Source: Pigmentiphaga daeguensis (lineage in GTDB: Bacteria > Pseudomonadota > Gammaproteobacteria > Burkholderiales > Burkholderiaceae_B). From it: 64,000 bases of DNA. Position 1 is the stretch's first letter. Every line of letters begins with the position of its first letter. The DNA lies in the NCBI RefSeq assembly GCF_039523035.1, contig NZ_BAAAEN010000006.1:62001-126000 (forward strand), read 5' to 3'. This document shows, piece after piece, positions 44,275 through 53,559 of this stretch. Made by a program: the position numbers and the translations under genes. The notes below the pieces were generated by a model. It was not told where the DNA came from, did not search any database, and saw only the letters and a program-made list of their open reading frames with translations.

Positions 44275-44939
44275 AGCCGGGCCAGCCTGGCCACGTCGGG
44301 CACGCGCAGCCCGCCGCGCCTGCGCAGCACCAGGCCCGCGCGCTCCAGGGCTGCCAGCCGCAGGCTGGCCCAGGTGCGGCTGATGCCTGCCATCTTGGCC
44401 AGGTCCGCGCGCGTCACGCCCGCTATCTCGGCGCCATGCCCGTCGTAGCCGGGATCGGCCAGCGCCAGATCATGCAGGATGCGCGCCAGTTTCGCCGTGG
44501 CCGAATCCAGTACCCTGGGGCCGGCTCGCGCGATGCTGTGGGTCGCCAGCATGGCGGCCACGCGCGCCACGTTGATGGCGAAAACAGGCACGGCTTCCAT
44601 CAGCGCAAGCAGGTCTGCCCGCTCCATGGCCAGCAACGACGCCGGCTCCAGCGCCTCGCACGAGATCGCGCGGGGCTGGTCCAGCAGCGTGCTCAGCAGC
44701 CCCAGGGTCTGCCCGGACGTCCAGACGGCGGTCGTGAACTCCTCGCCCGACGGCGCCAAATGATAGGTGCGCAACCGGCCCGCCCGTATCACCCACAGGC
44801 GCGGGCTGGGATCCCCCTGCGCGAACAGGCCCTGGCCGCGCGCCAGTTCGCGTGCCGTCATGCGGTCGAGCACGGCCCGCGCCTGCGTATCGGACAGGCG
44901 CTCGAACAACAGCGAGAAGGCGGTATGGGGCAATGCCAT
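44256..44939 (-). CDS. Crp/Fnr family transcriptional regulator
   Basis: 227 residues. N-terminal cyclic-nucleotide-binding fold (GQGLFAQGDPSPRLWVIRAGRLRTYHLAPSG), a long dimerisation helix, and a C-terminal winged helix at about 180-225 (TRADLAKMAGISRTWASLRLAALERAGLV). The N-terminal FNR iron-sulfur cysteines are absent, so oxygen sensing of the FNR kind is unlikely. Divergent from cfa across 113 bp and a plausible regulator of it. Converges with, and overlaps, the RidA-like gene. Confidence 0.92.
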   Translation of the reverse strand: MALPHTAFSLLFERLSDTQARAVLDRMTARELARGQGLFAQGDPSPRLWVIRAGRLRTYHLAPSGEEFTTAVWTSGQTLGLLSTLLDQPRAISCEALEPASLLAMERADLLALMEAVPVFAINVARVAAMLATHSIARAGPRVLDSATAKLARILHDLALADPGYDGHGAEIAGVTRADLAKMAGISRTWASLRLAALERAGLVLRRRGGLRVPDVARLARLYSDGY

Positions 44940-45052
44940 GGCGCATTCTTCTTGCCGCCCGCGGAAAAATCAACCGCACCCGGTTCCCCGGGGATTCATT
45001 ACACTGGCCGCGTAGCAGCACCCTGTCCTGTCGACCCATCGCGGAAACCACG

Positions 45053-46330
45053 ATGCTTCAAACGTACGCGGAACGCTTGCTTGCCAATACCCTGGAAGAC
45101 CTGGTCCGGCGCGGCACGCTGGATGTCACCCTGCCCGACGGCCGCCGCCTGGCCTTCGGCGACGGCACCTTGCCGCGCGCCGCCATCCGCTTCACCGACA
45201 CCCGCGCCGTGCTGGCGCTGCTGATGGACCCCGACCTGCGCTTGGGCGAGCTGTTCATGGACCAGCGGCTGGTGGTCGACGAAGGCAGCATCTACGACGT
45301 GCTGGAACTGCTGCTGCGCGATGCCGACGCGGTGCGGCCCGGCGTCATGGTGCGCGTGCTGGACGCGATGCGCATGTCGATACGGCGCTTCCTGCAGAAC
45401 AACCGCCCGGGCCGCGCGCGCGCCAACGTCGCCCACCACTACGACCTGGACGACCGCCTGTACTCGCTGTTCCTGGACGAGCAGCGGCAGTATTCCTGCG
45501 CCTATTTCGAGCACCCCGGGCAAGACCTGGAATCGGCCCAGCGGGCCAAGCAGCGCCACATCGCGGCCAAGCTGCTGGTCGAGCCCGGCCACCGCGTGCT
45601 CGACATCGGCTGCGGCTGGGGCGGCCTGACGCGCTACCTGGTCGAGGTCGCCGGCGCCGGGCACGCCACCGGCATCACGCTGTCCGAGGAACAACTGAAG
45701 GGCGCGCGCGAACTGGCCGCCCGCACCGCCCATCCCCAGGCCTACGACTACCGCCTGGAGGACTACCGCGCGACGCCCGGCCGCTTCGACCGTGTCGTGT
45801 CGGTGGGCATGTTCGAGCACGTGGGCGTGGGCTATCACGACGCCTTCTTCCGCAAATGCCACGAACTGCTGACGGACGACGGCGTGATGCTGTTGCATTT
45901 CATCGGCAACTCCGACGTCCCGGACTTCAACAATCCGTGGATAGAGAAGTACATCTTTCCCGGCGGCCACATCCCGTCGCTGTCGGAATTCACGCCCGCC
46001 ATCGAACGCTCGGGCCTGGTCGTCACCGACATCGAGGTGCTGCGCCTGCACTACGCCAGCACGCTGCGCATCTGGCGCGAGCGCTTCCTGGCGCGCCGGG
46101 CCGAGGCCGTGGCGCTGTACGACGAACGCTTCGCCCGCATGTGGGAGTACTACCTGTCGATGTCGGAGACGGCGTTCCGCTACCAGGACATCGCCATCTT
46201 CCAGGTGCAACTGGCCAGGCGCCAGGAAAGCGTGCCGCTGACGCGGGACTACGTGGGCGAGCGGGAAGCCCGGCTGCGGGAAGCCGAGGCGCGCGCGGTC
46301 CTGCCGGGCCTCACGCCTTCAGGAACATGA
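45053..46330 (+). CDS. cfa: cyclopropane-fatty-acyl-phospholipid synthase
   Basis: 425 residues. Transfers a methylene from S-adenosylmethionine to unsaturated membrane acyl chains. SAM motif VLDIGCGWGGL at 182-192, with QYSCAYFEHP, AKQRHIAAKL, VSVGMFEHVG and the C-terminal TLRIWRERF, all typical. The N-terminal ~110 residues form the usual lipid-binding helical part. ATG 45053 follows GCGGAAACC. Associated with acid and stationary-phase resistance. Divergent from a Crp/Fnr regulator; the last 20 bp overlap the convergent TauE gene. Confidence 0.96.
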   Translation: MLQTYAERLLANTLEDLVRRGTLDVTLPDGRRLAFGDGTLPRAAIRFTDTRAVLALLMDPDLRLGELFMDQRLVVDEGSIYDVLELLLRDADAVRPGVMVRVLDAMRMSIRRFLQNNRPGRARANVAHHYDLDDRLYSLFLDEQRQYSCAYFEHPGQDLESAQRAKQRHIAAKLLVEPGHRVLDIGCGWGGLTRYLVEVAGAGHATGITLSEEQLKGARELAARTAHPQAYDYRLEDYRATPGRFDRVVSVGMFEHVGVGYHDAFFRKCHELLTDDGVMLLHFIGNSDVPDFNNPWIEKYIFPGGHIPSLSEFTPAIERSGLVVTDIEVLRLHYASTLRIWRERFLARRAEAVALYDERFARMWEYYLSMSETAFRYQDIAIFQVQLARRQESVPLTRDYVGEREARLREAEARAVLPGLTPSGT

Positions 46331-47048
46331 AGACGCTCATCGACACGCCCACCAGCACCACGACGGCCCGCATCACGACGGCGGGCACGCGGCGCGCCAG
46401 CCGTGCGCCCGCGAATCCGCCCATCGTCGCGCCCACGGCCATCACGCCCGCCTCGCGCCATTCCACGAGCCCGCCGGCCACGTAGACCACGACGGCCACC
46501 ACGGTCAGCACGCCGGACAGCAGGTTCTTGAGCCCATTGAGGGCGCTGAAATCGCCGCGCTTGGACATCCCGAGCAAAGCCAGCAGCATGATGCCCACGC
46601 CGCCGTTGAAGTAGCCGCCATAGAGGCTGACGGCAAAGAGGCCCGCCGCGGCCGCCCTGGGAGACAACATCCGCCCGCGCGCCGCCCTCAGCATGATGGG
46701 CGCGCACAGGAACAGGGCGGTGGCGAACAGCAGCAGCCAGGGCGCCACGTTCCGGAAGACGGCACCCGAGGTCCACAGCAACAGCAGCGCCCCCGCGCTC
46801 CCGCCCGCCAGCGCGATGCCCGACAGGCCCGCGAGCGAGCCGGATTCCGACCGCGCGATGTCGCGCCGCAGCGCCCAGGCGCCGGTCACATAGCCGGGCA
46901 GCAGCGCCAGCGTGCCGGTGGCGTTGGCAACCGCCGCGGGCATGCCCACGGAGACCAGGGCCGGGAGCGTGAGGAAGCTTCCCCCGCCCGCCGCGGCGTT
47001 GAGCATGCCCGCGCCGAAGGCGGCCGCCAACAGCAGCAGTTCCGACAT
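46311..47048 (-). CDS. TauE/SafE family permease (sulfite/anion exporter)
   Basis: 245 residues with about seven or eight helices. Family hallmarks: AAFGAGMLNAAAGGGSFLTLPALVSVGMP at the N-terminus and GYFNGGVGIMLLALLGM in the middle. Members export sulfite, sulfoacetate or other small organic anions. It is the last gene of the Bug - hydrolase - peptidase - oxidase operon (13 bp after the DadA-like gene), so it probably exports a product such as a sulfur- or carboxylate-containing waste. Confidence 0.92.
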   Translation of the reverse strand: MSELLLLAAAFGAGMLNAAAGGGSFLTLPALVSVGMPAAVANATGTLALLPGYVTGAWALRRDIARSESGSLAGLSGIALAGGSAGALLLLWTSGAVFRNVAPWLLLFATALFLCAPIMLRAARGRMLSPRAAAAGLFAVSLYGGYFNGGVGIMLLALLGMSKRGDFSALNGLKNLLSGVLTVVAVVVYVAGGLVEWREAGVMAVGATMGGFAGARLARRVPAVVMRAVVVLVGVSMSVFMFLKA

Positions 47049-47061
47049 GTATCCCCCCGGA

Positions 47062-48309
47062 TCACCTGAGGCGCAGGCTGCGCAGCGGCGCGACGGCGCG
47101 CATGTCCACGCGCGGGTCGCGGCCGCTCGCCACGTCGGCGATGATGCGTCCGGTCAGCGCGGCCAGCGTCACGCCCAGATGGCCATGGCCGTAGGCCAGC
47201 AGGACGTGGGGCGCGGCCGGGGCCGTCCCCAGGATGGGACGGCTGTCGGGCACGGAAGGGCGCGGCCCCACCCATTTCGATACCGGTTCGGCATCCACTC
47301 CCTGGACGAAGCGTTCGAGTCCGTCGAACACCGGCGCCGCGCGCACGTGATCGGCCGGAGCATCGGCGTGCGTGAATTCCGCGACGCTCGCCATCCGGAT
47401 GCCCGCCGCCATGGGCGTCAGCGCGACCTTGCGTTCCACCATCAGCACCGGCATGCGCAGCGGACTGCTGCCCGGCGCCAGCATGACGTGATAGCCGCGC
47501 TCGGCCACCAGCGGAATGTCCACGCCCAGCCCCCGCGCCAGCCGGTGGGACCAGGCGCCGGCGGCCAGCACCACGCGGTCGGCGCGCAGGCGCCCGTCCC
47601 GGGTCAGCACGCCACCGGCATCGATGCCGGTGGCCTGGGCGCGCACGATGCGCCCGCCCAGCGCCTCGACCCGGGCGGCCAGGCGCCGGGCCAGCATCAG
47701 TGTATCGGTGACGTATCCCATTCCCGGTATCGACATCGCGCCGCCGATGCGATCGGTCAGCGCGGGCTCCATGGCCCGCGCCTCGTCCACGTCGAGCGGC
47801 GTGCACGCGACCCCCAGGCTGCGCCGCAGCTCGTAGGCCCCCTGTGCCGCGCGCAGCGCCGCCTGCGACCCGAACACGTGCAGGGCGCCGGACCGGCGCA
47901 CCAGGTCGTTGCCGCCGATGTCGTCCAGCACGGGCTGCCAGGCCTCCCAGGCCTGCGCCAGCATCGCGGCCGTGGCATGGGTCCCGACGCGCGCGCGCTC
48001 GGCGGTGCCCTGGGCGATGAAGCGTGCGAACCACGGGAGATGCCGGGCGGCATAGCCGGGCCGCACGATCAGCGGGCCCCGGGGATCGCGCAGCATCCGG
48101 ACCGTCTGCCCCAGTATGCCGGGCGTGGCCTGCGGGAAGATGGAAGCGATGGCGATGTGGGCGGCGTTGCCGAAGCTCGCGCCCTCGCCCACGCCGCCGC
48201 GATCGATGACCGTCACGTCGTATCCGTCGCGCTGCAGGGCATGGGCGCAAGCCAGGCCCACCAGCCCCGCGCCCAGCACCACGATCGAACCGCGTACCGA
48301 TGCGCTCAT
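47062..48309 (-). CDS. DadA-like FAD-dependent amino-acid oxidoreductase
   Basis: 415 residues. FAD motif SIVVLGAGLVGLACAHAL at about 10-27 with VTVIDRG, then GEGASFGNAAHI, and the C-terminal WVGPRPSVPDSRPILG and YGHGHLGVTLA, as in D-amino-acid dehydrogenase. Oxidatively deaminates an amino acid, passing electrons to the respiratory chain. ATG 48309 overlaps the peptidase stop as ATGA. The neighbouring peptidase suggests it handles the amino acid that enzyme releases; D-stereospecificity is not proved by sequence. Confidence 0.92.
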   Translation of the reverse strand: MSASVRGSIVVLGAGLVGLACAHALQRDGYDVTVIDRGGVGEGASFGNAAHIAIASIFPQATPGILGQTVRMLRDPRGPLIVRPGYAARHLPWFARFIAQGTAERARVGTHATAAMLAQAWEAWQPVLDDIGGNDLVRRSGALHVFGSQAALRAAQGAYELRRSLGVACTPLDVDEARAMEPALTDRIGGAMSIPGMGYVTDTLMLARRLAARVEALGGRIVRAQATGIDAGGVLTRDGRLRADRVVLAAGAWSHRLARGLGVDIPLVAERGYHVMLAPGSSPLRMPVLMVERKVALTPMAAGIRMASVAEFTHADAPADHVRAAPVFDGLERFVQGVDAEPVSKWVGPRPSVPDSRPILGTAPAAPHVLLAYGHGHLGVTLAALTGRIIADVASGRDPRVDMRAVAPLRSLRLR

Positions 48310-49634
48310 GCGCCGCCTCCGGGCGCCGGTTCGTTGCGTAAGCCGCCCAGGCTGTCCGCGCGCAGCGCGCGCCACAGCACGCCCGCGGCCAGCACCGTGG
48401 CGCCGCGCAGATGGCCCTGGTCCACCAGCGCCCTCGTATCGGCGGGCGTCAGCAGCAGGCGCAGCGCGCTGTCGGGTTCGTCGAAGCCGGCGATCAGGCG
48501 CAGCGCGGGAATGCCCCAGGCGGCGAAGTTCGCGTGGTCGCTATTGGACATGAGCGGCAGATGGACGCCCAGGTCGCCTCCGGCCAGCGACGCCCCCGAC
48601 CGGGCGAACCCGCCCAGCCGTTCGAAGCCCGACGTCAGCGCGGTCAGGCGCGGCGATCCCGCCAGCGAGTCGAGATTGACGTTGAGCGCCATCGCCGCGC
48701 GCCGCGCTTGCGGCAGCGCCGCCAGCCACTCGCGCGAGCCGTTCAGCGCCCATTCCTCGGCGCTGAACAGGCACACGGTCAGGCCCCGGCGCATGACGTG
48801 CATCCGCGGCGCGAACGCCCGGGCCAGCGCCATGGCCGCCGCCACGCCGGTCGCATTGTCCAGGGCGCTCTCGGCCAGGGGATGGCCGTCGATGTGGGCG
48901 GACAGCACCACGCGCTCGTCCGGGTGAGCGGCCTGCCCGGCCGGCAGGTCGAGCACCAGCGTGTCGGTACGCGCCTGCGGCAGGTCTTCGCCGCCGATGC
49001 ACAGGCGGACGCGCGCCCCGGGCTGCCGCAGCGCCAGCCCGGCCTCGGCCGAGATGCCCATGGCCGGGATGCCCGGCCCGCCCCCGCGTCCCGAGGATCC
49101 CGACACCGGGCCTATTCCGGCCTCGGGCTGCACGACCAGTAGCGCGGCGGCGCCCGCCTGCTGCGCCGCGGCCAGCTTGACCCGGCGATGGACCGTCCGG
49201 GTGGAAAAGGGGTATTCGTGCTGCACCATCACCGCGTGCCCGCGCACCGCGTCGCCCGCGGCGGTGATCATGTCGGGCGTTCCGCGTCCCAGGTCCAGCA
49301 CGGGCAGTTCGATGCCCTCTTCCGGCGTAAACGCCGTCCCCAGCAGCGGCACGGCCTCCAGTTGCCGGCCATCGGGCAGGCGCGTCAGCACCGCATGGTC
49401 GCACCGCCACCCGGCGTAAGGCGTGGACTCGCGCGCGACCGTTCCGAAAACGCTCAATTGCTGTTCGCACCAATCCTGCGCGGCGCGTTCGCTGGCGGTA
49501 CCCGCCATGCGTCCGCCATGCCGGCACAGGGCCTGGAAATCGGTCCACAACTCCTCGTCCCGCCGAAGGCGCGCGGCGACCTCGTCGAAGGCCGCCTGTT
49601 CGGCTGCCTGCGCGCCGATGTCGTCGCGCGTCAT
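48306..49634 (-). CDS. M28 family zinc aminopeptidase-like protein
   Basis: 442 residues. Zinc ligands are visible: His in LSAHIDGHPL, Asp in SALDNATG, Glu-Glu in LFSAEEWALNGS, Asp in LNVNLDSLAG and His in SNSDHANF. A PA-like insert (about 110-220) lies between the N-terminal part and the catalytic core. No signal peptide is seen, so it acts in the cytoplasm, probably on a small amide or N-acyl amino acid. ATG 49634 overlaps the previous stop as ATGA. Confidence 0.9.
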   Translation of the reverse strand: MTRDDIGAQAAEQAAFDEVAARLRRDEELWTDFQALCRHGGRMAGTASERAAQDWCEQQLSVFGTVARESTPYAGWRCDHAVLTRLPDGRQLEAVPLLGTAFTPEEGIELPVLDLGRGTPDMITAAGDAVRGHAVMVQHEYPFSTRTVHRRVKLAAAQQAGAAALLVVQPEAGIGPVSGSSGRGGGPGIPAMGISAEAGLALRQPGARVRLCIGGEDLPQARTDTLVLDLPAGQAAHPDERVVLSAHIDGHPLAESALDNATGVAAAMALARAFAPRMHVMRRGLTVCLFSAEEWALNGSREWLAALPQARRAAMALNVNLDSLAGSPRLTALTSGFERLGGFARSGASLAGGDLGVHLPLMSNSDHANFAAWGIPALRLIAGFDEPDSALRLLLTPADTRALVDQGHLRGATVLAAGVLWRALRADSLGGLRNEPAPGGGA

Positions 49635-50302
49635 GCCAGGTGCTCGCCAAGGAAGTTCAGCGTACGCTGCTGTGCCAGGGCCGCCGATTCCGCGTGGTAG
49701 AGGTCGCGCTGATCGCAGTTGAAGCCATGCCCCGTGGCATAGAAATGCACGGCCACCTCGGGCGCGGCCCGGCCCGGCTCCATCATTTTTTCCTTGGACA
49801 CCAGGTGATCGCGCTCGCCCCAATGCAGCATCATGGGGATGCGCGGCGTCGGCTCGATCACCGTTGGAATGGCGTTGCCGTAGTACGAGACCGCGCACGC
49901 GAATCCCGTGCCGCGCCCCGCCGTCACCCATGCCGCGGTGCCGCCCCAGCAGAAGCCGACGATGCCCACCTTGCCCGCCTGGGCCGCGAACGCGCCGGCG
50001 GCCTCGATGTCCTTGACCGCATCGTTCCAGTCGATCAGCTTCATCAGGGCCTGCCCCTTGCGGACGTCGTCGTCGCCGTAGCCCAGGTCCAGCCCGGGCT
50101 CCACCCGGTCGAAGACACTGGGCGCGATCGCGAGATAACCCCATCCGGCATAGCGGTCGGCCACGCTGCGTATGTGGCTGTTCACGCCGAAGATCTCGGG
50201 CAGGATGACGACGCCGGCGCGGGGCGTGCCCGCCGGCCGGGCCACGTAGCCGTCGAATTCGAAACCGTCCGCCGCGGTCAGGCGCATCCGTTCACCACTC
50301 AT
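49631..50302 (-). CDS. dienelactone hydrolase family protein
   Basis: 223 residues, cytoplasmic. Catalytic triad Cys118 (GFCWGG), Asp165 (GERDHL) and His192 (GHGFNC), as in carboxymethylenebutenolidase. ATG 50302 has a strong GGAGG. Hydrolyses a lactone or ester. It follows the Bug gene by 44 bp and is coupled to the M28 peptidase by ATGA, making it the second gene of the operon. A free lactone substrate is possible, but many members act on other esters. Confidence 0.93.
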   Translation of the reverse strand: MSGERMRLTAADGFEFDGYVARPAGTPRAGVVILPEIFGVNSHIRSVADRYAGWGYLAIAPSVFDRVEPGLDLGYGDDDVRKGQALMKLIDWNDAVKDIEAAGAFAAQAGKVGIVGFCWGGTAAWVTAGRGTGFACAVSYYGNAIPTVIEPTPRIPMMLHWGERDHLVSKEKMMEPGRAAPEVAVHFYATGHGFNCDQRDLYHAESAALAQQRTLNFLGEHLA

Positions 50303-50346
50303 CTTGTATCCTCCTTGTTCTCACGAACACCTGTTGGTGCCGTCCA

Positions 50347-51315
50347 TCAATCCACTTTGATACCGGCCCGCGTGGCCACGTCGCGCCAAGCGGCGAATTC
50401 CTTGCTCATCAGGCCGGCGAAGGCCGCCGCGTCGCGCGTCGACGGCGAGATGCCCAGCGCCGCGAAGCGTTCCACGATGGCGGGATCGCGCATGGCCGCC
50501 GTCACCGCCTTCGCGATACGGGCCGAGATGTCGGCGGGCAGCCCCGCCGGCGCGATCAGGCCCCACCAGTTCAGGACGTGCACGCCCTGCACCCCGAGGC
50601 GGTCGAAGGTGGGAATCTCGGGAAAATCCTTCAACGGCTCGGGCGAGGCGACGGCCAGCGGCCGCAGGCGGCCGCTCTTGACCAGCGGCATGCCGGAAGC
50701 GGTGCTGGTGAAGATGGCATCGACCTGCCCGGCGATCGTCTCGTTCATGGCGGGTCCCGATCCACGATACGGCACGCTCACCAGCGTGGTCTTGGTGCGC
50801 AGCTGCAGCAGTTCGGCCGCCAGGTGGCCCAGCGAGCCGGGGCCGGCGTTGGCGATGTTCACGGGGCGATCGTGCGCCTGCTTGAGGAACAACGGCAGGT
50901 CGGCCGCGCCCGAGGCCGGCACGAACAGCACCAGCGGCGCGGAGCCCACCTGGGCGATGGTGGAGAAATCCTTGGCCACGTCGTAGCCGGGCGACGTCTG
51001 GCGCACCGCGGCGTTGAGCACCAGCGCCACGTCGGCCAGCATGATCGTGTAGCCGTCCGGGGCGGATCGCGCCAGCTGCGTGGCGGCGATTGCCGTGTTG
51101 GCGCCGGCGCGGTTGATGACGACGACCGATACGCCCAGCTGCTTCTGGAGTTGCGGGGCCAGCGCCCGGACGACGATGTCCGAGGCGCCGCCGGGCGCGT
51201 AGGGCACGACGAACTCGATGGGCCTGGAGGGATAGGAATCGGCCAGGGCGGGGGCGGCAGCCACGGCGCCAGCCGCGCCCGCGATGCAAAGACGGAGAAT
51301 GGAAAGGACGCGCAT
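50347..51315 (-). CDS. Bug family solute-binding protein
   Basis: 322 residues from ATG 51315; the frame stays open to 51375 but the signal peptide fits the shorter form (MRVLSILRLCIAGAAGAVAAAPALAD). Hallmarks: YPSRPIEFVVPYAPGGASD, INRAGANTAIAA, PDGYTIM, SVPYRGSGPAMNETIAGQV, APAGLPADISARI. First gene of the operon with dienelactone hydrolase, M28 peptidase, DadA-like oxidase and TauE. A LysR gene lies 78 bp upstream on the same strand. Confidence 0.94.
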   Translation of the reverse strand: MRVLSILRLCIAGAAGAVAAAPALADSYPSRPIEFVVPYAPGGASDIVVRALAPQLQKQLGVSVVVINRAGANTAIAATQLARSAPDGYTIMLADVALVLNAAVRQTSPGYDVAKDFSTIAQVGSAPLVLFVPASGAADLPLFLKQAHDRPVNIANAGPGSLGHLAAELLQLRTKTTLVSVPYRGSGPAMNETIAGQVDAIFTSTASGMPLVKSGRLRPLAVASPEPLKDFPEIPTFDRLGVQGVHVLNWWGLIAPAGLPADISARIAKAVTAAMRDPAIVERFAALGISPSTRDAAAFAGLMSKEFAAWRDVATRAGIKVD

Positions 51316-51393
51316 GTCACGGACGCCTGGAAGAATGAGAGGCGCCACATTAAGTTCCGCTCCAGGGAGGGTCAAACGAAAACTTCGGGACCC

Positions 51394-52335
51394 TCATTCC
51401 GCCATGGAATACCCCAAATCCAGATGCTTCTGTATGCGCATCTGCGTCGCTTCGGCTTCGGGCAGCATCCAGTCCAGGAACCGGTCCCGGGCGGCGCCAT
51501 GCCCGGCGCCGGTGGGCAGCACGGCGTGATAGGCGTATCGCGTCCGCACGCATTCGCCCAGAGGCCGCACCAGGCGGCCGCTTTCGAGCTGGTCCAGTAC
51601 CAGGAACAGCGGGCATATCGCCACGCCCAGCCCGGCCACCACCGCCGGGATCAGCACCGAGAACCCTTCGAACAGCAGGCCGGTGCCGGCGCGAGGCGTC
51701 CAGGCGGGCGCCGCCGCCGCGCTCCATTCCCTCCAGTCATAGCCCCGCTGCGCGCGGTGCAGCGCGGGCAGTGCCTGGACCTGCCGCAGCGTGGCGCGCG
51801 TGTCCCCCAGCAGATCGGGGCTGGCCACCAGCGCCATTTCGCGCCCCAGCAGGCGGATCGCCCGGGCATCGGGCCATCGTCCGGCGCCGACCCGGACCTC
51901 GACGTCGAAGCGCTCGGTCACCGGCGAGAAATCCGGCAGGCGCGGGCGGACCGCCAGGCGCGTGCCGGGCGCACGCTCGCGGAATCCCGGCAGGCGGGGA
52001 ATGAGCCAGTACGACGCGAAGGCCGGGGACGCGGATATCTCCACCGCGGTGGCGGGCGCCTTTTCCCCGGCTACCTCCTGCGCGATCGCCCTGCCCTCCT
52101 GCAGCATGGCCAGCGCATCGCCGGCGTGCGCAAGATAGGCGTGGCCGGCGGGCGTCAGCGCCAGCAGCTTTCCCGAACGCACGAACAGCCGGCAGCCCAG
52201 TTGCTCTTCCAGCGCCTGAACCTGCTTGCTGACGGCGCTCTGGGTCAGGCACAGCGTATCGGCCGCGCGGGTGAAGCTGTTGCAGCGGGCGACTTCGATG
52301 AACGCGCGCAGGACCGGTATGGAAGGAATGTTCAT
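51394..52335 (-). CDS. LysR family transcriptional regulator
   Basis: 313 residues. HTH at about 5-62: IPVLRAFIEVARCNSFTRAADTLCLTQ then SAVSKQVQALEEQLGCRLF; effector domain with VEISASPAFASYWLIPRLPGF and GCvA-like layout. ATG 52335. It is divergent from the D-glutamate-cyclase-like gene (162 bp) and directly upstream of the Bug operon on its own strand, so it could control either or both. Confidence 0.93.
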   Translation of the reverse strand: MNIPSIPVLRAFIEVARCNSFTRAADTLCLTQSAVSKQVQALEEQLGCRLFVRSGKLLALTPAGHAYLAHAGDALAMLQEGRAIAQEVAGEKAPATAVEISASPAFASYWLIPRLPGFRERAPGTRLAVRPRLPDFSPVTERFDVEVRVGAGRWPDARAIRLLGREMALVASPDLLGDTRATLRQVQALPALHRAQRGYDWREWSAAAAPAWTPRAGTGLLFEGFSVLIPAVVAGLGVAICPLFLVLDQLESGRLVRPLGECVRTRYAYHAVLPTGAGHGAARDRFLDWMLPEAEATQMRIQKHLDLGYSMAE

Positions 52336-52497
52336 GGTGTAGGACGCGAGCCGGAAAGCCGCCCCGGGGCCGTCGAACGCAGCCGCGGCGCCGCATAACA
52401 TTTGCTTATCGATCGCGCCGAGAATTCGATTATGCCCCCGGACGCGAGACGACTCAGAATGGCTCCAGTCTAATCCAGAGCCATCCGGGAGCCTCCG

Positions 52498-53535
52498 ATG
52501 CCCGACATCATCGGCGAGTACGTCGACCGCCTCGTCACGGTCGAGATGCGCAACCGCGCAATGAACCACAACATCATCGGCCCGATCTACGACCGGGCGC
52601 GCGCCGAAGGCGGCGGACGGCCGATCAGCGCGCGCGCCGCGCAGGCGCTGTTCGACCGCGTGCGGCCCGGCGACCGCGTCCTGATCGTGACCGGCGCCGG
52701 CTACGCGCCCGAGGCGCCCAACGGCGAGAGCGACGGCCCGCCCGGCGCGGCGGCCCTCGCCCATGCACTGTTCTGGGGCTTGCAGGCGGTGCCGGTGTTC
52801 GTGACCGAACCCTGCCACGCCCCACCGGTCGTGGCCAGCAGCCAGGCCGCGGGCATCATGGTGCGCGACTACGCGCTGTGCCGCGACCGCCGGATGGGCG
52901 CGGCGCTGTCCACCTCGCCCGAACGGCAGGACGAAGTACCGGACTGGGCCGCGGCGCTGCTGGACGACTGCCAGCCCCGGGCCATCGTGTCGATCGAACG
53001 CCTGGGGCCCAACGAGCACGGGCTGATCCACTATTCCACGGGCGTGCGGCCGCAGGAGTGCGTCGACCTCTCGCCGCTCTTCATGCAGGCCGCGCGGCGC
53101 GGGATCCTGTCCATCGGCATCGGCGACAACGGCAACGAGATCGGCTTTGGCCGGATCTTCGACTTCATGAAGTCCTTCCACCCCTACGGCCGGCGTTGCC
53201 AGTACGAAGGGGGAGTGGGCGTGCCCACCACGGTCGCCACCGACATCTTCCTGCCGGCCTCGATCTCCAACTGGGGCGCCTACGGCCTCTGCGCCATGCT
53301 GGCCTTCCTGTGCCGCCGGCTCGACGTCCTGCATACGCCGGCCATCGAACGCGACGTCCTGCGCGCCTGCCTGGACGCGGGTGGCTGGGAGATGCGCTAT
53401 TGCACCTCGCGCTTCATCGTCGACGGCACCGAGGGCGAGAGCTCGATGGCGATCATCCAGCTTCTGCGCGACATGGTGCGCGTCAACATCGCGCCGCCCG
53501 ACCGCGGGCTGTCCCACGGCACGCTCGACCGCTAG
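52498..53535 (+). CDS. D-glutamate cyclase-like (DUF4392 / GLUCM C-terminal domain) protein
   Basis: 345 residues. Resembles the bacterial D-glutamate cyclase domain that interconverts D-glutamate and 5-oxo-D-proline: VLIVTGAGYAPEAPNGESDGPPGAAALA near 60-90, ALSIERLGPN, IGIGDNGNEIGFGRI at about 200-215, and the late VPTTVATDIFLPASISNWGAYG. Aspartates and glycines of this putative active site are intact. ATG 52498 has GGGAG upstream. It leads an operon with a Bug protein and an Asp/Glu racemase-superfamily enzyme, so a D-amino-acid or cyclic-imide substrate is likely. Confidence 0.82.
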   Translation: MPDIIGEYVDRLVTVEMRNRAMNHNIIGPIYDRARAEGGGRPISARAAQALFDRVRPGDRVLIVTGAGYAPEAPNGESDGPPGAAALAHALFWGLQAVPVFVTEPCHAPPVVASSQAAGIMVRDYALCRDRRMGAALSTSPERQDEVPDWAAALLDDCQPRAIVSIERLGPNEHGLIHYSTGVRPQECVDLSPLFMQAARRGILSIGIGDNGNEIGFGRIFDFMKSFHPYGRRCQYEGGVGVPTTVATDIFLPASISNWGAYGLCAMLAFLCRRLDVLHTPAIERDVLRACLDAGGWEMRYCTSRFIVDGTEGESSMAIIQLLRDMVRVNIAPPDRGLSHGTLDR

Positions 53536-53559
53536 ATTTCCCTACTTCGGAGAACCGAC

